Shown here piece by piece: positions 34,572 to 42,150 of a DNA stretch of 43,390 bases (its first letter is position 1; each line of letters begins with the position of its first letter). Below the pieces are notes generated by a model that was not told where the DNA came from, ran no database searches, and saw only the letters and a program-made list of their open reading frames with translations. The DNA comes from Micromonospora sp. HK10 (GTDB taxonomy: Bacteria; Actinomycetota; Actinomycetes; Mycobacteriales; Micromonosporaceae): assembly GCF_000982955.1 (NCBI RefSeq), contig NZ_KQ058696.1, forward strand, positions 1-43,390, read 5' to 3'. A program made the translations under genes and the position numbers.

Positions 34572-36032
34572 TCAGCCGCGGCGCAGCCCCGCGACGGCCT
34601 CCCGCAGCTCATCCTGGCTGATCGGCGCGGCCGGCGCACCCACCGTCGCCTCCCGCATCGCCTTGGCGAGTTGCACCCGGCGCAGCACCTCGCGCAGATC
34701 GGCGCCGGTGAGCCCGGCGGTCTCCGCGGCCAGCGCCACGGGGTCGACGTCGGCGGCGAACATCCGGAACCCGGGGCGCTCGTGCCGGTCGATCAGTTCG
34801 CGGATCATCTTGGTGATGATCTCTGCGCGGCCGGCCTCGTCCGGCGCCGGGATGGCGATCTTGAGGTCGAAGCGCCCGGAACGGATCAGCGAGGCGTCCA
34901 CCCGCTGCGGGAAGTTGGTGGTGGCCACCACGATCACGTTCGGGTTCTCCTCGAACAGGGTGTTCATCTCCTGTTTGAAGATGCCGGCGACCGCATTGAC
35001 CGCCTGGCTGGCGGCGTCCCCACCGGCCCCCGCGTAGCTGATGATGCTGTCGAACTCGTCGAAGAGCATCACGGTGGGCCGCCGGTAGCGGCGCGCCTCC
35101 CGGAAGATCCGCTTGATGTTGCGCTCCGAGCCGCCGAGGTACTTGTCCAGGATCTCCGGGGTGCGGATCTCCACGAAGTCCGCGCCGACCTCGTTCGCGA
35201 GGGCCCGGGCCAGCATGGTCTTGCCGGTGCCCGGCGGCCCGTACAGCAGGATGCCCTGCGGGCGGCGGGCGCCCCAGCGGGCCATCACCTGCGGGTGCCG
35301 GAACGACACCGCGACCTCGCGGAACCGGGCCACCACGTCGGCCAGGCCGCCGACCTGGTCGAGGGTGACCGCCGCGCTGCCGGCCGGCGCCGCGGTGGCC
35401 ACGCTCCCGCCCACCGTGTACGACCGGCCGCGCAGCACCGCCGGCTCCGGACCGTCACCAGCCAACTCGCGTACGGTCTGCAGCACCACCCCGAGCATGG
35501 CGTGCAGGTGGGCGGGGGTCACCTCGGCGCTGGGCACGGCGGCGCGCACGGTCAGCGCGCCACCGTCCTGGCTGACCTTCGGACGCAGGCCCAGCTTCTC
35601 GGCGGTGCGCAGCACGTCCTGCCCGGCCCGGTCGCGGGGCGGCTCGGCGAGCGCGGTGTCGGCCGGGCGCAGCCCCAACCGCCGGCCAGCCTCCGCGGCC
35701 ACCCGGCCGACGCCGGCGGCCAGCCCGTCCCCGGTACGCGCGGCCAGCCGCTGGGCGAGCAGCAGACCCACCGGCCCGGCCAGTCCCAGCGCGAGCAGCC
35801 CGACCGTCGAGCCCGGCCCGTCGACCCGCAGGTACGCCTCGAAGCGGTGCAGCCCGTCGGCGGCCCGCACGGTGCTGCGCACCTCACGGACCGGGGCGGG
35901 AAAGTCGGTGCCGCCGAGCAGCTCGACCGGGCCGGCCTCGGCGGCGCTGAGCAGCACGGCGGCATCCACGACGGTGACCCGGGCGCCGACCAACGTGATC
36001 GTCTCCTGGTCCGGCCTGACCTCGTAGCCCAT
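34572..36032 (-). CDS. AAA ATPase (Cdc48/FtsH-like)
   Basis: 486 aa. An uncharacterised N-terminal half (1 to about 220) contains a hydrophobic stretch (about 75-96). It is followed by a classical AAA module: Walker A GPPGTGKT (265-272), pore region ILDKYLGGSERNIKRIF, Walker B VMLFDEFDSI, sensor TTNFPQ and second-region-of-homology SLIRSGRFD, and a C-terminal lid. No protease domain is fused. It is probably an unfoldase or remodeler of unknown client. Position upstream of the acyl-CoA dehydrogenase gene may reflect an operon rather than function. Confidence 0.87.
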   Translation of the reverse strand: MGYEVRPDQETITLVGARVTVVDAAVLLSAAEAGPVELLGGTDFPAPVREVRSTVRAADGLHRFEAYLRVDGPGSTVGLLALGLAGPVGLLLAQRLAARTGDGLAAGVGRVAAEAGRRLGLRPADTALAEPPRDRAGQDVLRTAEKLGLRPKVSQDGGALTVRAAVPSAEVTPAHLHAMLGVVLQTVRELAGDGPEPAVLRGRSYTVGGSVATAAPAGSAAVTLDQVGGLADVVARFREVAVSFRHPQVMARWGARRPQGILLYGPPGTGKTMLARALANEVGADFVEIRTPEILDKYLGGSERNIKRIFREARRYRRPTVMLFDEFDSIISYAGAGGDAASQAVNAVAGIFKQEMNTLFEENPNVIVVATTNFPQRVDASLIRSGRFDLKIAIPAPDEAGRAEIITKMIRELIDRHERPGFRMFAADVDPVALAAETAGLTGADLREVLRRVQLAKAMREATVGAPAAPISQDELREAVAGLRRG

Positions 36033-36232
36033 GCGTCCACGTCCCTCGGTGCGGCGGTCCCCGCTGCCGAGTCTGACACCGGCCCACCCCGGCTGCCACC
36101 GCAGCGCGCCCCCGGCCGGGCCCGCCGCTCACTCCCCCGGCTGGACGGGGATGCGGCCGGCGGCCACGGCCGGCGCCCGGTTGCTAGGTTCTACCTGGCA
36201 TTTTCGGTAGGGACGGGGAGAAGGGCGCGGGT
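36033..36232. other. divergent intergenic region
   Basis: 200 bases between the AAA ATPase and carboxypeptidase starts. The only AT-richer stretch is about 36181-36210, with TTGCTA and nearby CTACC/GGTAG inverted arms; I cannot assign a confident -35/-10 pair. Confidence 0.3.
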
Positions 36233-37846
36233 ATGCCGCAGGCGAGATGGCCGGCCGACGGCGAGGAGCCGGACCGGCCGACGACCGACGGCATCGACCG
36301 GCGGGAAGCCGCCGCGGCCCCGCGACCGTCCGGCGCCGTCTACGGCCGACGGGTGGACGGCCCGCCGGAGCCGAACCCGGGCGGCCCGGCCAGCCCCGGC
36401 GGCCAGGTGTACGGCCGTCCGGTCGGGCCGCCACCACCCGCGACACCGCACCCGCAGCCGCGCCCGGCAGGTCGGGCAACCCCGCTGGTGGGTGCCGGGG
36501 CAGGTCGGGCAGCGCCGGTCGTAGCTGCCGGGCCAGGTCGCCCCGGCACCGGCCGGGCCGGTGTTCCGCCCCTCGACGGCACCGCCTCCGGCGGGCCACC
36601 GCCCGCCGCCGGTGCGTCCGACCCGGCTGCCCACCCCGGCGAGCGGCGTCGCCGGGTACTTCCCCTCGTCCTGATCCTCGTGCTGGCCGCGCTGCTCGGC
36701 TCGGGTGTCGCCGTACAACTGACCCGGGACCTTCCCACCGCCACCGTCACCACGTCGATCGCCGCCACCCTGCGCGTGCCGGGGCGAGCGCCGGCCCTGC
36801 CCTGGCCGAAGAGCGGCTCCGCGGAGTTGATGATCGAGGGCCTGGGCCGGCTCGGCGGCTCGGGGGGCGGCCCGGCCCAGCCGATCGGCAGCGTGGCCAA
36901 GGTGATGACCGCCTACGTCATCCTCAAGGAGCATCCGCTCAGCGGGGATGAGCAGGGTCCGACCCTGACGGTGACGGCCGCGGACGTGGCCGACTACCAG
37001 GCGCGGATTCCCAGCGGGCAGTCGCTGGTGCCGGTCGTCGCCGGCGAACGGCTCACCGAGCGGGACGCGCTGGAAGCCCTGATGCTCCCGTCAGCGAACA
37101 ACATCGCCCACCAGTTGGCGGTCTGGGACGCCGGCAGCGAGGCGGCCTTCGTCGACAAGATGAACGCCGCCGCCGAGGAACTGGGCCTCACCGACACCCG
37201 TTACACGGACCCGAGCGGCTTCCTGCCGAGCACCGTCAGCACGGCGGCCGACCAGGTCGTCCTCGCCCGGGCCGCGCTCGCGATGCCGGTCTTCGCCGCC
37301 ATCGTCGAGCTGCCCGAGGCCACCATCCCGGTCGCCGGACGGATCCGCAACTACAACGACCTGCTCGGCGTCGAAGGCGTCTTCGGCATCAAGACCGGCT
37401 CGACGGACGAGGCGGGCGGCAACCTCGTCTTCGCCGCCCGGCTGAAGGTCGGCGCCCGTACGCTGATCGTGGTCGGCGCGGTGTTCAACCAGCCCGGCAC
37501 CGACACCCCCGAGCAACTCGCCGCGGTCAACACGGTGGTGCGCCGGCTGCTCGTGGCGGTGCGCCGCACGGTCAAGGAGTACACCCTGCTCGCCGCGGGT
37601 CCGGCCGGTGAGGTGCGGACCGCGTGGGGCGCCACCGCGCCGGTGGGCCCGGCGGAGGCGCTGAAGGTGATCGGCTGGCCGGGACTGGCGGTGCCGGTAC
37701 GGGTCTCGACCGCCGCTCCGGGTGCCGAGGTCACCGCCGGCCAGGGCGTCGGCGCGGTCGAGGCGGCGGGCCGGAGCGTCGACCTGCGCGCCGACGCCAC
37801 CACCGAGGGACCGTCCCTGTGGTGGCGCCTGACCCGCCGTCCGTAG
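36233..37846 (+). CDS. D-alanyl-D-alanine carboxypeptidase with long cytosolic N-terminus
   Basis: 537 aa. Residues 1-137 are a disordered Pro/Gly/Ala-rich segment with two VYGR-x-V repeats (AVYGRRVDGPP and QVYGRPVGPPP). A membrane helix at about 142-163 follows, then a periplasmic low-molecular-weight PBP (S11 peptidase) with all three motifs: S220-V-A-K223, S287-A-N289 and K387-T-G. It trims peptidoglycan pentapeptides. The cytosolic tail is an unusual addition and could be a phosphorylation or docking segment. ATG 36233 follows an AGAAGGG-type site. Confidence 0.9.
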   Translation: MPQARWPADGEEPDRPTTDGIDRREAAAAPRPSGAVYGRRVDGPPEPNPGGPASPGGQVYGRPVGPPPPATPHPQPRPAGRATPLVGAGAGRAAPVVAAGPGRPGTGRAGVPPLDGTASGGPPPAAGASDPAAHPGERRRRVLPLVLILVLAALLGSGVAVQLTRDLPTATVTTSIAATLRVPGRAPALPWPKSGSAELMIEGLGRLGGSGGGPAQPIGSVAKVMTAYVILKEHPLSGDEQGPTLTVTAADVADYQARIPSGQSLVPVVAGERLTERDALEALMLPSANNIAHQLAVWDAGSEAAFVDKMNAAAEELGLTDTRYTDPSGFLPSTVSTAADQVVLARAALAMPVFAAIVELPEATIPVAGRIRNYNDLLGVEGVFGIKTGSTDEAGGNLVFAARLKVGARTLIVVGAVFNQPGTDTPEQLAAVNTVVRRLLVAVRRTVKEYTLLAAGPAGEVRTAWGATAPVGPAEALKVIGWPGLAVPVRVSTAAPGAEVTAGQGVGAVEAAGRSVDLRADATTEGPSLWWRLTRRP

Positions 37847-38353
37847 CGCGCGCCGCGCCCGTCGCCGCGCCCCTGACGCCCTGGACGGGGGCCGGCCGTG
37901 CCGCCGCCTTCGGACACCACGACCTGCCGCAACTCGGGGCCACCGGCACCGCCGACGCCACGACCTGCCGCATGTCGGGGCCACCGACACCGCCGACACC
38001 ACCACCTGCCCCAAATCGGGGCCACCCACCCAGCGGACAGCACGACCTGCCGCAAGTCGGGGCCACGGGCACCGCCCACACCACCACCTGCCGCATGTCG
38101 AGGCCAGCCACCGGAGGACACCACGACCTGCCGCAAGTCAGGGCCACGGGCACCGCCCACACCACCACCTGCCGCATGTCGAGGCCAGCCACCGGAGGAC
38201 ACCACGACCTGCCGCAAGTCAGGGCCACGGGCACCGCCGACAGCACGACCAGCGGCAAACCGGGGCCACCCGTCCAGGGGACAGCACGACGACCCGCGAT
38301 CGGGACAGCGCCCGCCGACCGGTGGGGGTGGCGCGGGCCGGGGCGGCTGGCCG
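37847..38353. other. convergent intergenic region filled by a tandem array
   Basis: 507 bases between the stops of the carboxypeptidase and synthetase-like genes. Apart from flanks of about 70 and 50 bases, it is occupied by the 41-bp array described separately; no gene is credible in it. Confidence 0.7.
37918..38300. repeat. 41-bp tandem array B (about ten copies) with an 81-bp dimer duplication
   Basis: Units begin CGACCTGCCGCA or CCACCTGCCGCA at 37920, 37961, 38002, 38043, 38084, 38124, 38165, 38205, 38246 and 38287, a spacing of 41 (twice 40). Two unit types alternate. The dimer 38043-38123 is repeated as 38124-38204 with one base difference, pointing to a recent duplication. The last two copies are decayed. 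Confidence 0.92.
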
Positions 38354-39535
38354 CTACGGCTCGATGACGGCCACGCTCAGCAGGCCGTCGACCAGGTCCC
38401 GGGGCAGGCCGTGGGTGTCGTGCAGCCAGTGGTAGTCCCGCTCCGTGAGCGGTCCGCGCGCCCGGACCCGGTCGACCAGCGGCCGGCCCCGCTCCAGCAG
38501 CCCGCGGAACCGGCGCTCCTCGTCCGCGACGACTGCGCGCAGCCGCCCGACGTCGGGCTGCTGCCGGAACCACCGCCCGGTGTCCCGGAACGGGTCGTCG
38601 GGCAGCTCGGCGAGGCTGCGCGACGGGTCGTCGCGCCACAGCGTGGTGAGCGCCCGGCGGAGCAGCCGGCGCAGCACGTAGCCGCGGCCGGTGTTGCCGG
38701 GGCGTACCCCGTCGGCGAGGACGACCACCGCGGAGCGCAGGTGGTCGGCGACGACGCGCAGCTCCGGCTCGCCCAGCGACCAGCGGTCGCGGACCGCCGC
38801 CACCCACGGGCGCAGCCGTTCGCCCTGGTAGACGTCCCGGCCGCCGGTGAGCACCAGCTCGAGGCGTTCCAGGCCCATGCCGGTGTCGATGCTGCACAGC
38901 GGCAGCGGGGTGAGCCGGCCGTCCGCGTGCCGGTGGTGGCGCAGCTGGACGTGGTTCCAGACCTCCATCCACCGTCCGTCGGTGCCGGGGGTGCCGGCCG
39001 GCGGCCCGTCGCCGGTCCACACGAAGATTTCCGAGTCGGGGCCGCACGGGCCGGTCGGCCCGTTCGACCACCAGTTTTCCGCGTCGTTCGCCTCGACCGG
39101 TACGCCCAGTGCGGTCCAGGTCCGCCACGCGGTCTCGTCCGGGCCGAGCTGCTCGTCGCCGCCGAAGACGGTGGCGTGCAGCCGGCCCGGGTCGATGCCG
39201 AAGCCCTCGGTGAGCAGCTGGTGACCCCAGCGGAGGCTGGTCGCGATGTCGTAGTCCCCCAGCGACCAGGAGCCGAGCATGTCGAAGACGGTCAGATGGG
39301 TACGGTCGCCCACCTCGTCCAGGTCGGTGGTGCGCAGGCAGCGCTGCACGTTGACCAGGCGCCGGCCACCGGGGTGGGGGCGGCCCAGCAGGTACGGGGT
39401 GAGCGGGTGCATGCCGGAGGTGGTGAAGAGCACCGGATCACCGGGCGGCGGGATCAGTGAACTCTCCGGCGCGTCCCGATGGTCGAGGCGGCGGTAGTGG
39501 TCGAGGAAGGTGCGGATGATCTCGTCGGGTGTCAT
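38354..39535 (-). CDS. alanyl-tRNA synthetase-like protein lacking editing and C-Ala domains
   Basis: 393 aa, against about 875-890 for full AlaRS. Class II motifs are intact: motif 2 region VQRCLRTTDLDEVGDRTH leading to LTVFDMLGSWSLGDY (about 63-95), NGPTGPCGPDSEIF, and motif 3 DTGMGLERLE (217-226). The tRNA-recognition helices follow (ADHLRSAVVVLADGVRPGN, RGYVLRRLLRRAL), and it stops just after YHWLHDTHGLPRDLV. The editing and C-Ala domains are missing. It may charge tRNA-Ala without proofreading, or transfer activated alanine in a special pathway. ATG 39535 has GGAAGG eight bases upstream, inside a hairpin. Confidence 0.88.
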   Translation of the reverse strand: MTPDEIIRTFLDHYRRLDHRDAPESSLIPPPGDPVLFTTSGMHPLTPYLLGRPHPGGRRLVNVQRCLRTTDLDEVGDRTHLTVFDMLGSWSLGDYDIATSLRWGHQLLTEGFGIDPGRLHATVFGGDEQLGPDETAWRTWTALGVPVEANDAENWWSNGPTGPCGPDSEIFVWTGDGPPAGTPGTDGRWMEVWNHVQLRHHRHADGRLTPLPLCSIDTGMGLERLELVLTGGRDVYQGERLRPWVAAVRDRWSLGEPELRVVADHLRSAVVVLADGVRPGNTGRGYVLRRLLRRALTTLWRDDPSRSLAELPDDPFRDTGRWFRQQPDVGRLRAVVADEERRFRGLLERGRPLVDRVRARGPLTERDYHWLHDTHGLPRDLVDGLLSVAVIEP

Positions 39536-39543
39536 GGCGTGGG

Positions 39544-39570
39544 CCTTCCGGGTTCGGTGCGGCCGGAAGG
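39544..39570 (-). promoter_or_regulatory. hairpin sequestering the synthetase Shine-Dalgarno
   Basis: CCTTCCGG and CCGGAAGG are perfectly complementary 8-base arms around an 11-base loop. On the transcript, the 3' arm contains GGAAGG, the only good ribosome-binding site, eight bases before ATG 39535. When folded, translation of the synthetase-like gene should be blocked. Confidence 0.6.
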
Positions 39571-39633
39571 GTCCGCCGGGCCGGCGGTGGCCTGGACAGC
39601 ACGACGCCGGCGGACCGTTTCCGGTCGCCGGCG
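39570..39633 (-). promoter_or_regulatory. alternative stems of a candidate attenuator
   Basis: On the minus-strand RNA, arm 1 (39622-39633) pairs with arm 2 (39605-39617): a 12-bp stem with one bulge and a GAAA tetraloop. Arm 2 also contains GGTCCGCCGG, perfectly complementary over ten bases to CCGGCGGACC at 39570-39579 (arm 3), immediately before the Shine-Dalgarno hairpin. 1:2 and 2:3 pairings are mutually exclusive. No U-run follows, so control would be translational or Rho-linked. Confidence 0.5.
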
Positions 39634-39646
39634 GGAAAAGAGCAGG

Positions 39647-39715
39647 TCAGGCGGCGGCAACCGGCGAGCGGGAAGCTCGCGCGGCCGCGGCGGTGCTGGG
39701 ACGCCTGATGTGCAT
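39647..39715 (-). CDS. alanine-rich leader peptide (22 codons)
   Basis: ATG 39715 to TGA 39647. Eight of 22 codons are alanine: a run of four at codons 9-12, one at 14, and three consecutive GCC codons (20-22) just before the stop. The peptide begins MHIRRPST. TAGCCT lies exactly six bases before the ATG, so transcription probably starts at this codon. It ends 13 bases before the first attenuator stem, and the gene controlled encodes an alanyl-tRNA synthetase-like protein. A ribosome stalled at the terminal Ala codons would cover arm 1. GC-rich DNA favours Ala codons by chance, so support comes mainly from the combination. Confidence 0.6.
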   Translation of the reverse strand: MHIRRPSTAAAARASRSPVAAA

Positions 39716-39721
39716 GGGTCG

Positions 39722-39727
39722 AGGCTA
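39722..39727 (-). promoter_or_regulatory. -10 box of the leader-peptide/synthetase transcript
   Basis: TAGCCT on the minus strand, six bases before the leader-peptide ATG; fits the TANNNT consensus. No clear -35 element. Confidence 0.55.
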
Positions 39728-39819
39728 GCGCGGCGGGGCGGCAACGCCCACCGCTTTCCCCGCGCGTTCCTGGGCAGCCGCGGTGAGCGGGACTGCCCAG
39801 GAACGTCGTGGCGGCGGGG

Positions 39820-40959
39820 TCAGGCGCCGGCGGAGACCAGCGGCGCCGGAGCCAGCGACTGGGCCTGCTTGCCGCGCCGGTTCGGCAGCGACAGCCGGAG
39901 CACCTTCCACCAGGCGGACGCGACCTGCTTGGGCAGCGGGCCGGTGGTGTACTTCAGCCCGTACCGGTCGAACAGCGCCCGGACCTGCGGGGCGATCTCC
40001 TGGTAGCGGTTGCTCGGCAGGTCGGGGAAGAGGTGGTGCTCGATCTGGTACGACAGGTTGCCGGTCATGATGTGCAGCAGCCGGCTGCCGCTGATGTTGG
40101 CCGAGCCGAGCATCTGGCGCAGGTACCACTCGCCCTTGGTCTCGCCCTCGATGGAGGTCTTCTCGAAGGTCTCCACCCCGTTCGGGAAGTGACCGCACAT
40201 GATCACCGAGTGGCTCCACAGGTTGCGGAGCAGGTTGGCGGTGAAGGTGGCGGCCAGCGTGGAGAGGAACGACGGGCCGGACAGCAGCGGGTGCACCACG
40301 TAGTCCTTGAGCACCTGGCGGCGGATCTTGCGGCCGACCGCCCGGAGCCGGGCCCGGAACTCGGGGCTCTTGTGCCGGCCGTCGCGCAGGCTCTCTCCCA
40401 GCTCCAGGTCGTACGCGGCGATGCCGTACTCGAAGAAGCAGGCGTTGATCAGGTTGTACAGCGGCTGGCCCAGGTACGCCGGCTTCCACGGCTGGTCCTC
40501 GTCGACCCGCATGATGCCGTAGCCGAGGTCGTTGTCCTTGCCGACCACGTTGGTGAACCGGTGGTGCAGCTCGTTGTGCGAGCGCTTCCACTGGTCGGCC
40601 GGGGAGACGTGGTCCCACTCCCAGCTGGTGGAGTGGATCTTCGGGTCGCGCATCCAGTCCCACTGCCCGTGCAGGACGTTGTGCCCGATCTCCATGTTGT
40701 CCAGGATCTTGGCCACGGTGAGCCCGGCCGTGCCGACGACCCAGGCCGGCGGGAAGAGCGAGAAGAGCAGCACCGCCCGGCTGCTGATCTCCAGGGTCCG
40801 CTGCGTCTTGATCACCTTGCGGATGTAGCGGGCGTCCCGCTCACCCCGGTCGGCGATCACCCGGTCCCGGATCGCGTCCAGCTCCTTGCCGATGATCTCG
40901 ATGTCCTCGGCGCTCAGGTGGGCGATCGGGTTGTCGGCCTTCTTCTGGATCACGGTCAC
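39820..40959 (-). CDS. membrane fatty-acid desaturase (DesA3-like)
   Basis: 379 aa di-iron acyl-lipid or acyl-CoA desaturase. The three histidine boxes are HNVLH (93-97), HNELHH (128-133) and QIEHH (near residue 318). Hydrophobic segments lie around 62-85 and between the second and third boxes. It inserts a double bond into a fatty acyl chain using electrons from the reductase encoded immediately upstream (16 bases apart). GTG 40959 has AGGAGG upstream. The pairing resembles the mycobacterial DesA3 and Rv3230c system. Confidence 0.93.
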   Translation of the reverse strand: MTVIQKKADNPIAHLSAEDIEIIGKELDAIRDRVIADRGERDARYIRKVIKTQRTLEISSRAVLLFSLFPPAWVVGTAGLTVAKILDNMEIGHNVLHGQWDWMRDPKIHSTSWEWDHVSPADQWKRSHNELHHRFTNVVGKDNDLGYGIMRVDEDQPWKPAYLGQPLYNLINACFFEYGIAAYDLELGESLRDGRHKSPEFRARLRAVGRKIRRQVLKDYVVHPLLSGPSFLSTLAATFTANLLRNLWSHSVIMCGHFPNGVETFEKTSIEGETKGEWYLRQMLGSANISGSRLLHIMTGNLSYQIEHHLFPDLPSNRYQEIAPQVRALFDRYGLKYTTGPLPKQVASAWWKVLRLSLPNRRGKQAQSLAPAPLVSAGA

Positions 40960-40975
40960 GTGGGGTGGCCTCCTG

Positions 40976-42067
40976 TCAGAGTTCGATGTCGCAGGTACCG
41001 GCGGCCGCCGACACGCAGGTCTGGATGCGTACGCCGTCGCCGGGGACGGCGGTGGTCAGGTCGCCGTTGCGCAGGTCGCGCACCGCGCCCTGGCGCAGCG
41101 GGACCACGCAGCCGAAGCAGATCCCCATCCGGCAACCGGACGGCATCAGCACCCCGGCGTTCTCGCCGGCGTCCAGGATCGGGGTGGCGCCGTCCGCCTC
41201 GACGGTCACGCCGCTGCCGGTGAACGTCACGGTGCCGCCCTCCCCCGGCGAGATCACGGTGGGTCGGAACCGCTCGGTGTGCAGCCGGTCGACGAGCCCG
41301 TTCACCGTCCAGTACCCCTCAACCGCGTCGAGCATGCCGACCGGCCCGCAGGCCCAGGCCTCCCGGTCGAGGTGGTCCGGCACCAAGGTGTCCAGCTCGG
41401 ATACCCCGAGCAGGCCGTCGGCCTCGGTGTGCCGCTCGACCAGCCGCAGCGCGCCCGCCTCGGCCATGGCCCGCAACTCGGCGCCGAAGATGACGTCGGC
41501 GCGGGTCGGCGCGGAGTGCACCAGCACCACGTCGGCGCGGTCCGGCAGGCCGGCCCGGAGCATCGCCATGACCGGGGTGATCCCGCTGCCCGCGGTCAGG
41601 AAGAGCACCCGCTCGGGAGCCGCGGCGGGCAGCGTGAAATCGCCCTGCGCCTGGTCGAGCTGGACGATCGTGCCGGGGCGTACCCGGCGGACCAGGTGGT
41701 TGCTGACCTTGCCGTCCGGGATGGCCTTGACGGTGATGGCGATCCGGCCGTCGCGGCTGGCCGGCACCGAGGTCAGCGAGTACGCCCGCCACTGCCGCAC
41801 CCCGTCGACGTCCACCCCCAGCCGGACGTACTGTCCGGGCCGGTGGCCCCGCCAGCCCCGGCCGGGCTGGATCACCACGGTGGCCGCGTCCCGGGTCTCC
41901 GGGCGGACGGCCACGATCCGGCCGCGCAGCGCCGCGCCGGAACGCAGCGGCGCGACGAGGTCGAGGTAGTCCTCCGGCAGCAACGGGGTGGTGACCGTCT
42001 CGGCCAGCCGCAGCAGCCGGGTCCGGAAGGAGGCCTTCTGGGGGCGGCGCGGGACAGTTGTGGTCAT
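40976..42067 (-). CDS. ferredoxin reductase with C-terminal [2Fe-2S] domain
   Basis: 363 aa. FAD-binding barrel (about 45-145; RAYSLTSVPA), NAD-binding domain (about 150-265; LFLTAGSGITPVMAML and ACGPVGMLDA) and a plant-type [2Fe-2S] ferredoxin (about 275-363; SGCRMGICFGCVVPL with a last ligand in IQTCVS). It carries electrons from NAD(P)H to the desaturase. ATG 42067 is chosen; the frame opens at 42094. First gene of the two-gene operon, divergent from the PucR-type regulator. Confidence 0.92.
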   Translation of the reverse strand: MTTTVPRRPQKASFRTRLLRLAETVTTPLLPEDYLDLVAPLRSGAALRGRIVAVRPETRDAATVVIQPGRGWRGHRPGQYVRLGVDVDGVRQWRAYSLTSVPASRDGRIAITVKAIPDGKVSNHLVRRVRPGTIVQLDQAQGDFTLPAAAPERVLFLTAGSGITPVMAMLRAGLPDRADVVLVHSAPTRADVIFGAELRAMAEAGALRLVERHTEADGLLGVSELDTLVPDHLDREAWACGPVGMLDAVEGYWTVNGLVDRLHTERFRPTVISPGEGGTVTFTGSGVTVEADGATPILDAGENAGVLMPSGCRMGICFGCVVPLRQGAVRDLRNGDLTTAVPGDGVRIQTCVSAAAGTCDIEL

Positions 42068-42150
42068 ATGACCAGGGTGACCGCGTGATCGCATAACATC
42101 TTGACCGGCAAAGGTGAAACAGTCGTAGGTTTTTGTTCGGGGAGAACAAG
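42068..42150. promoter_or_regulatory. overlapping divergent promoters
   Basis: Rightward: TTGACC (42101-42106) and TAGGTT (42126-42131), 19 bases apart. Leftward: TTCACC (complement of 42113-42118) and TATGCG (complement of 42090-42095), 17 bases apart. The elements interleave, so one bound regulator could affect both directions. Assignments are by eye. Confidence 0.4.

Noticed and set aside
37918..38300. Possible CRISPR array
   Set aside because: Units are contiguous with no unique spacers, and there is no cas gene.
37731..39128. 465-residue minus-strand frame across the 41-bp array
   Set aside because: Its repeats simply translate the minisatellite, and it overlaps the AlaRS-like gene out of frame.
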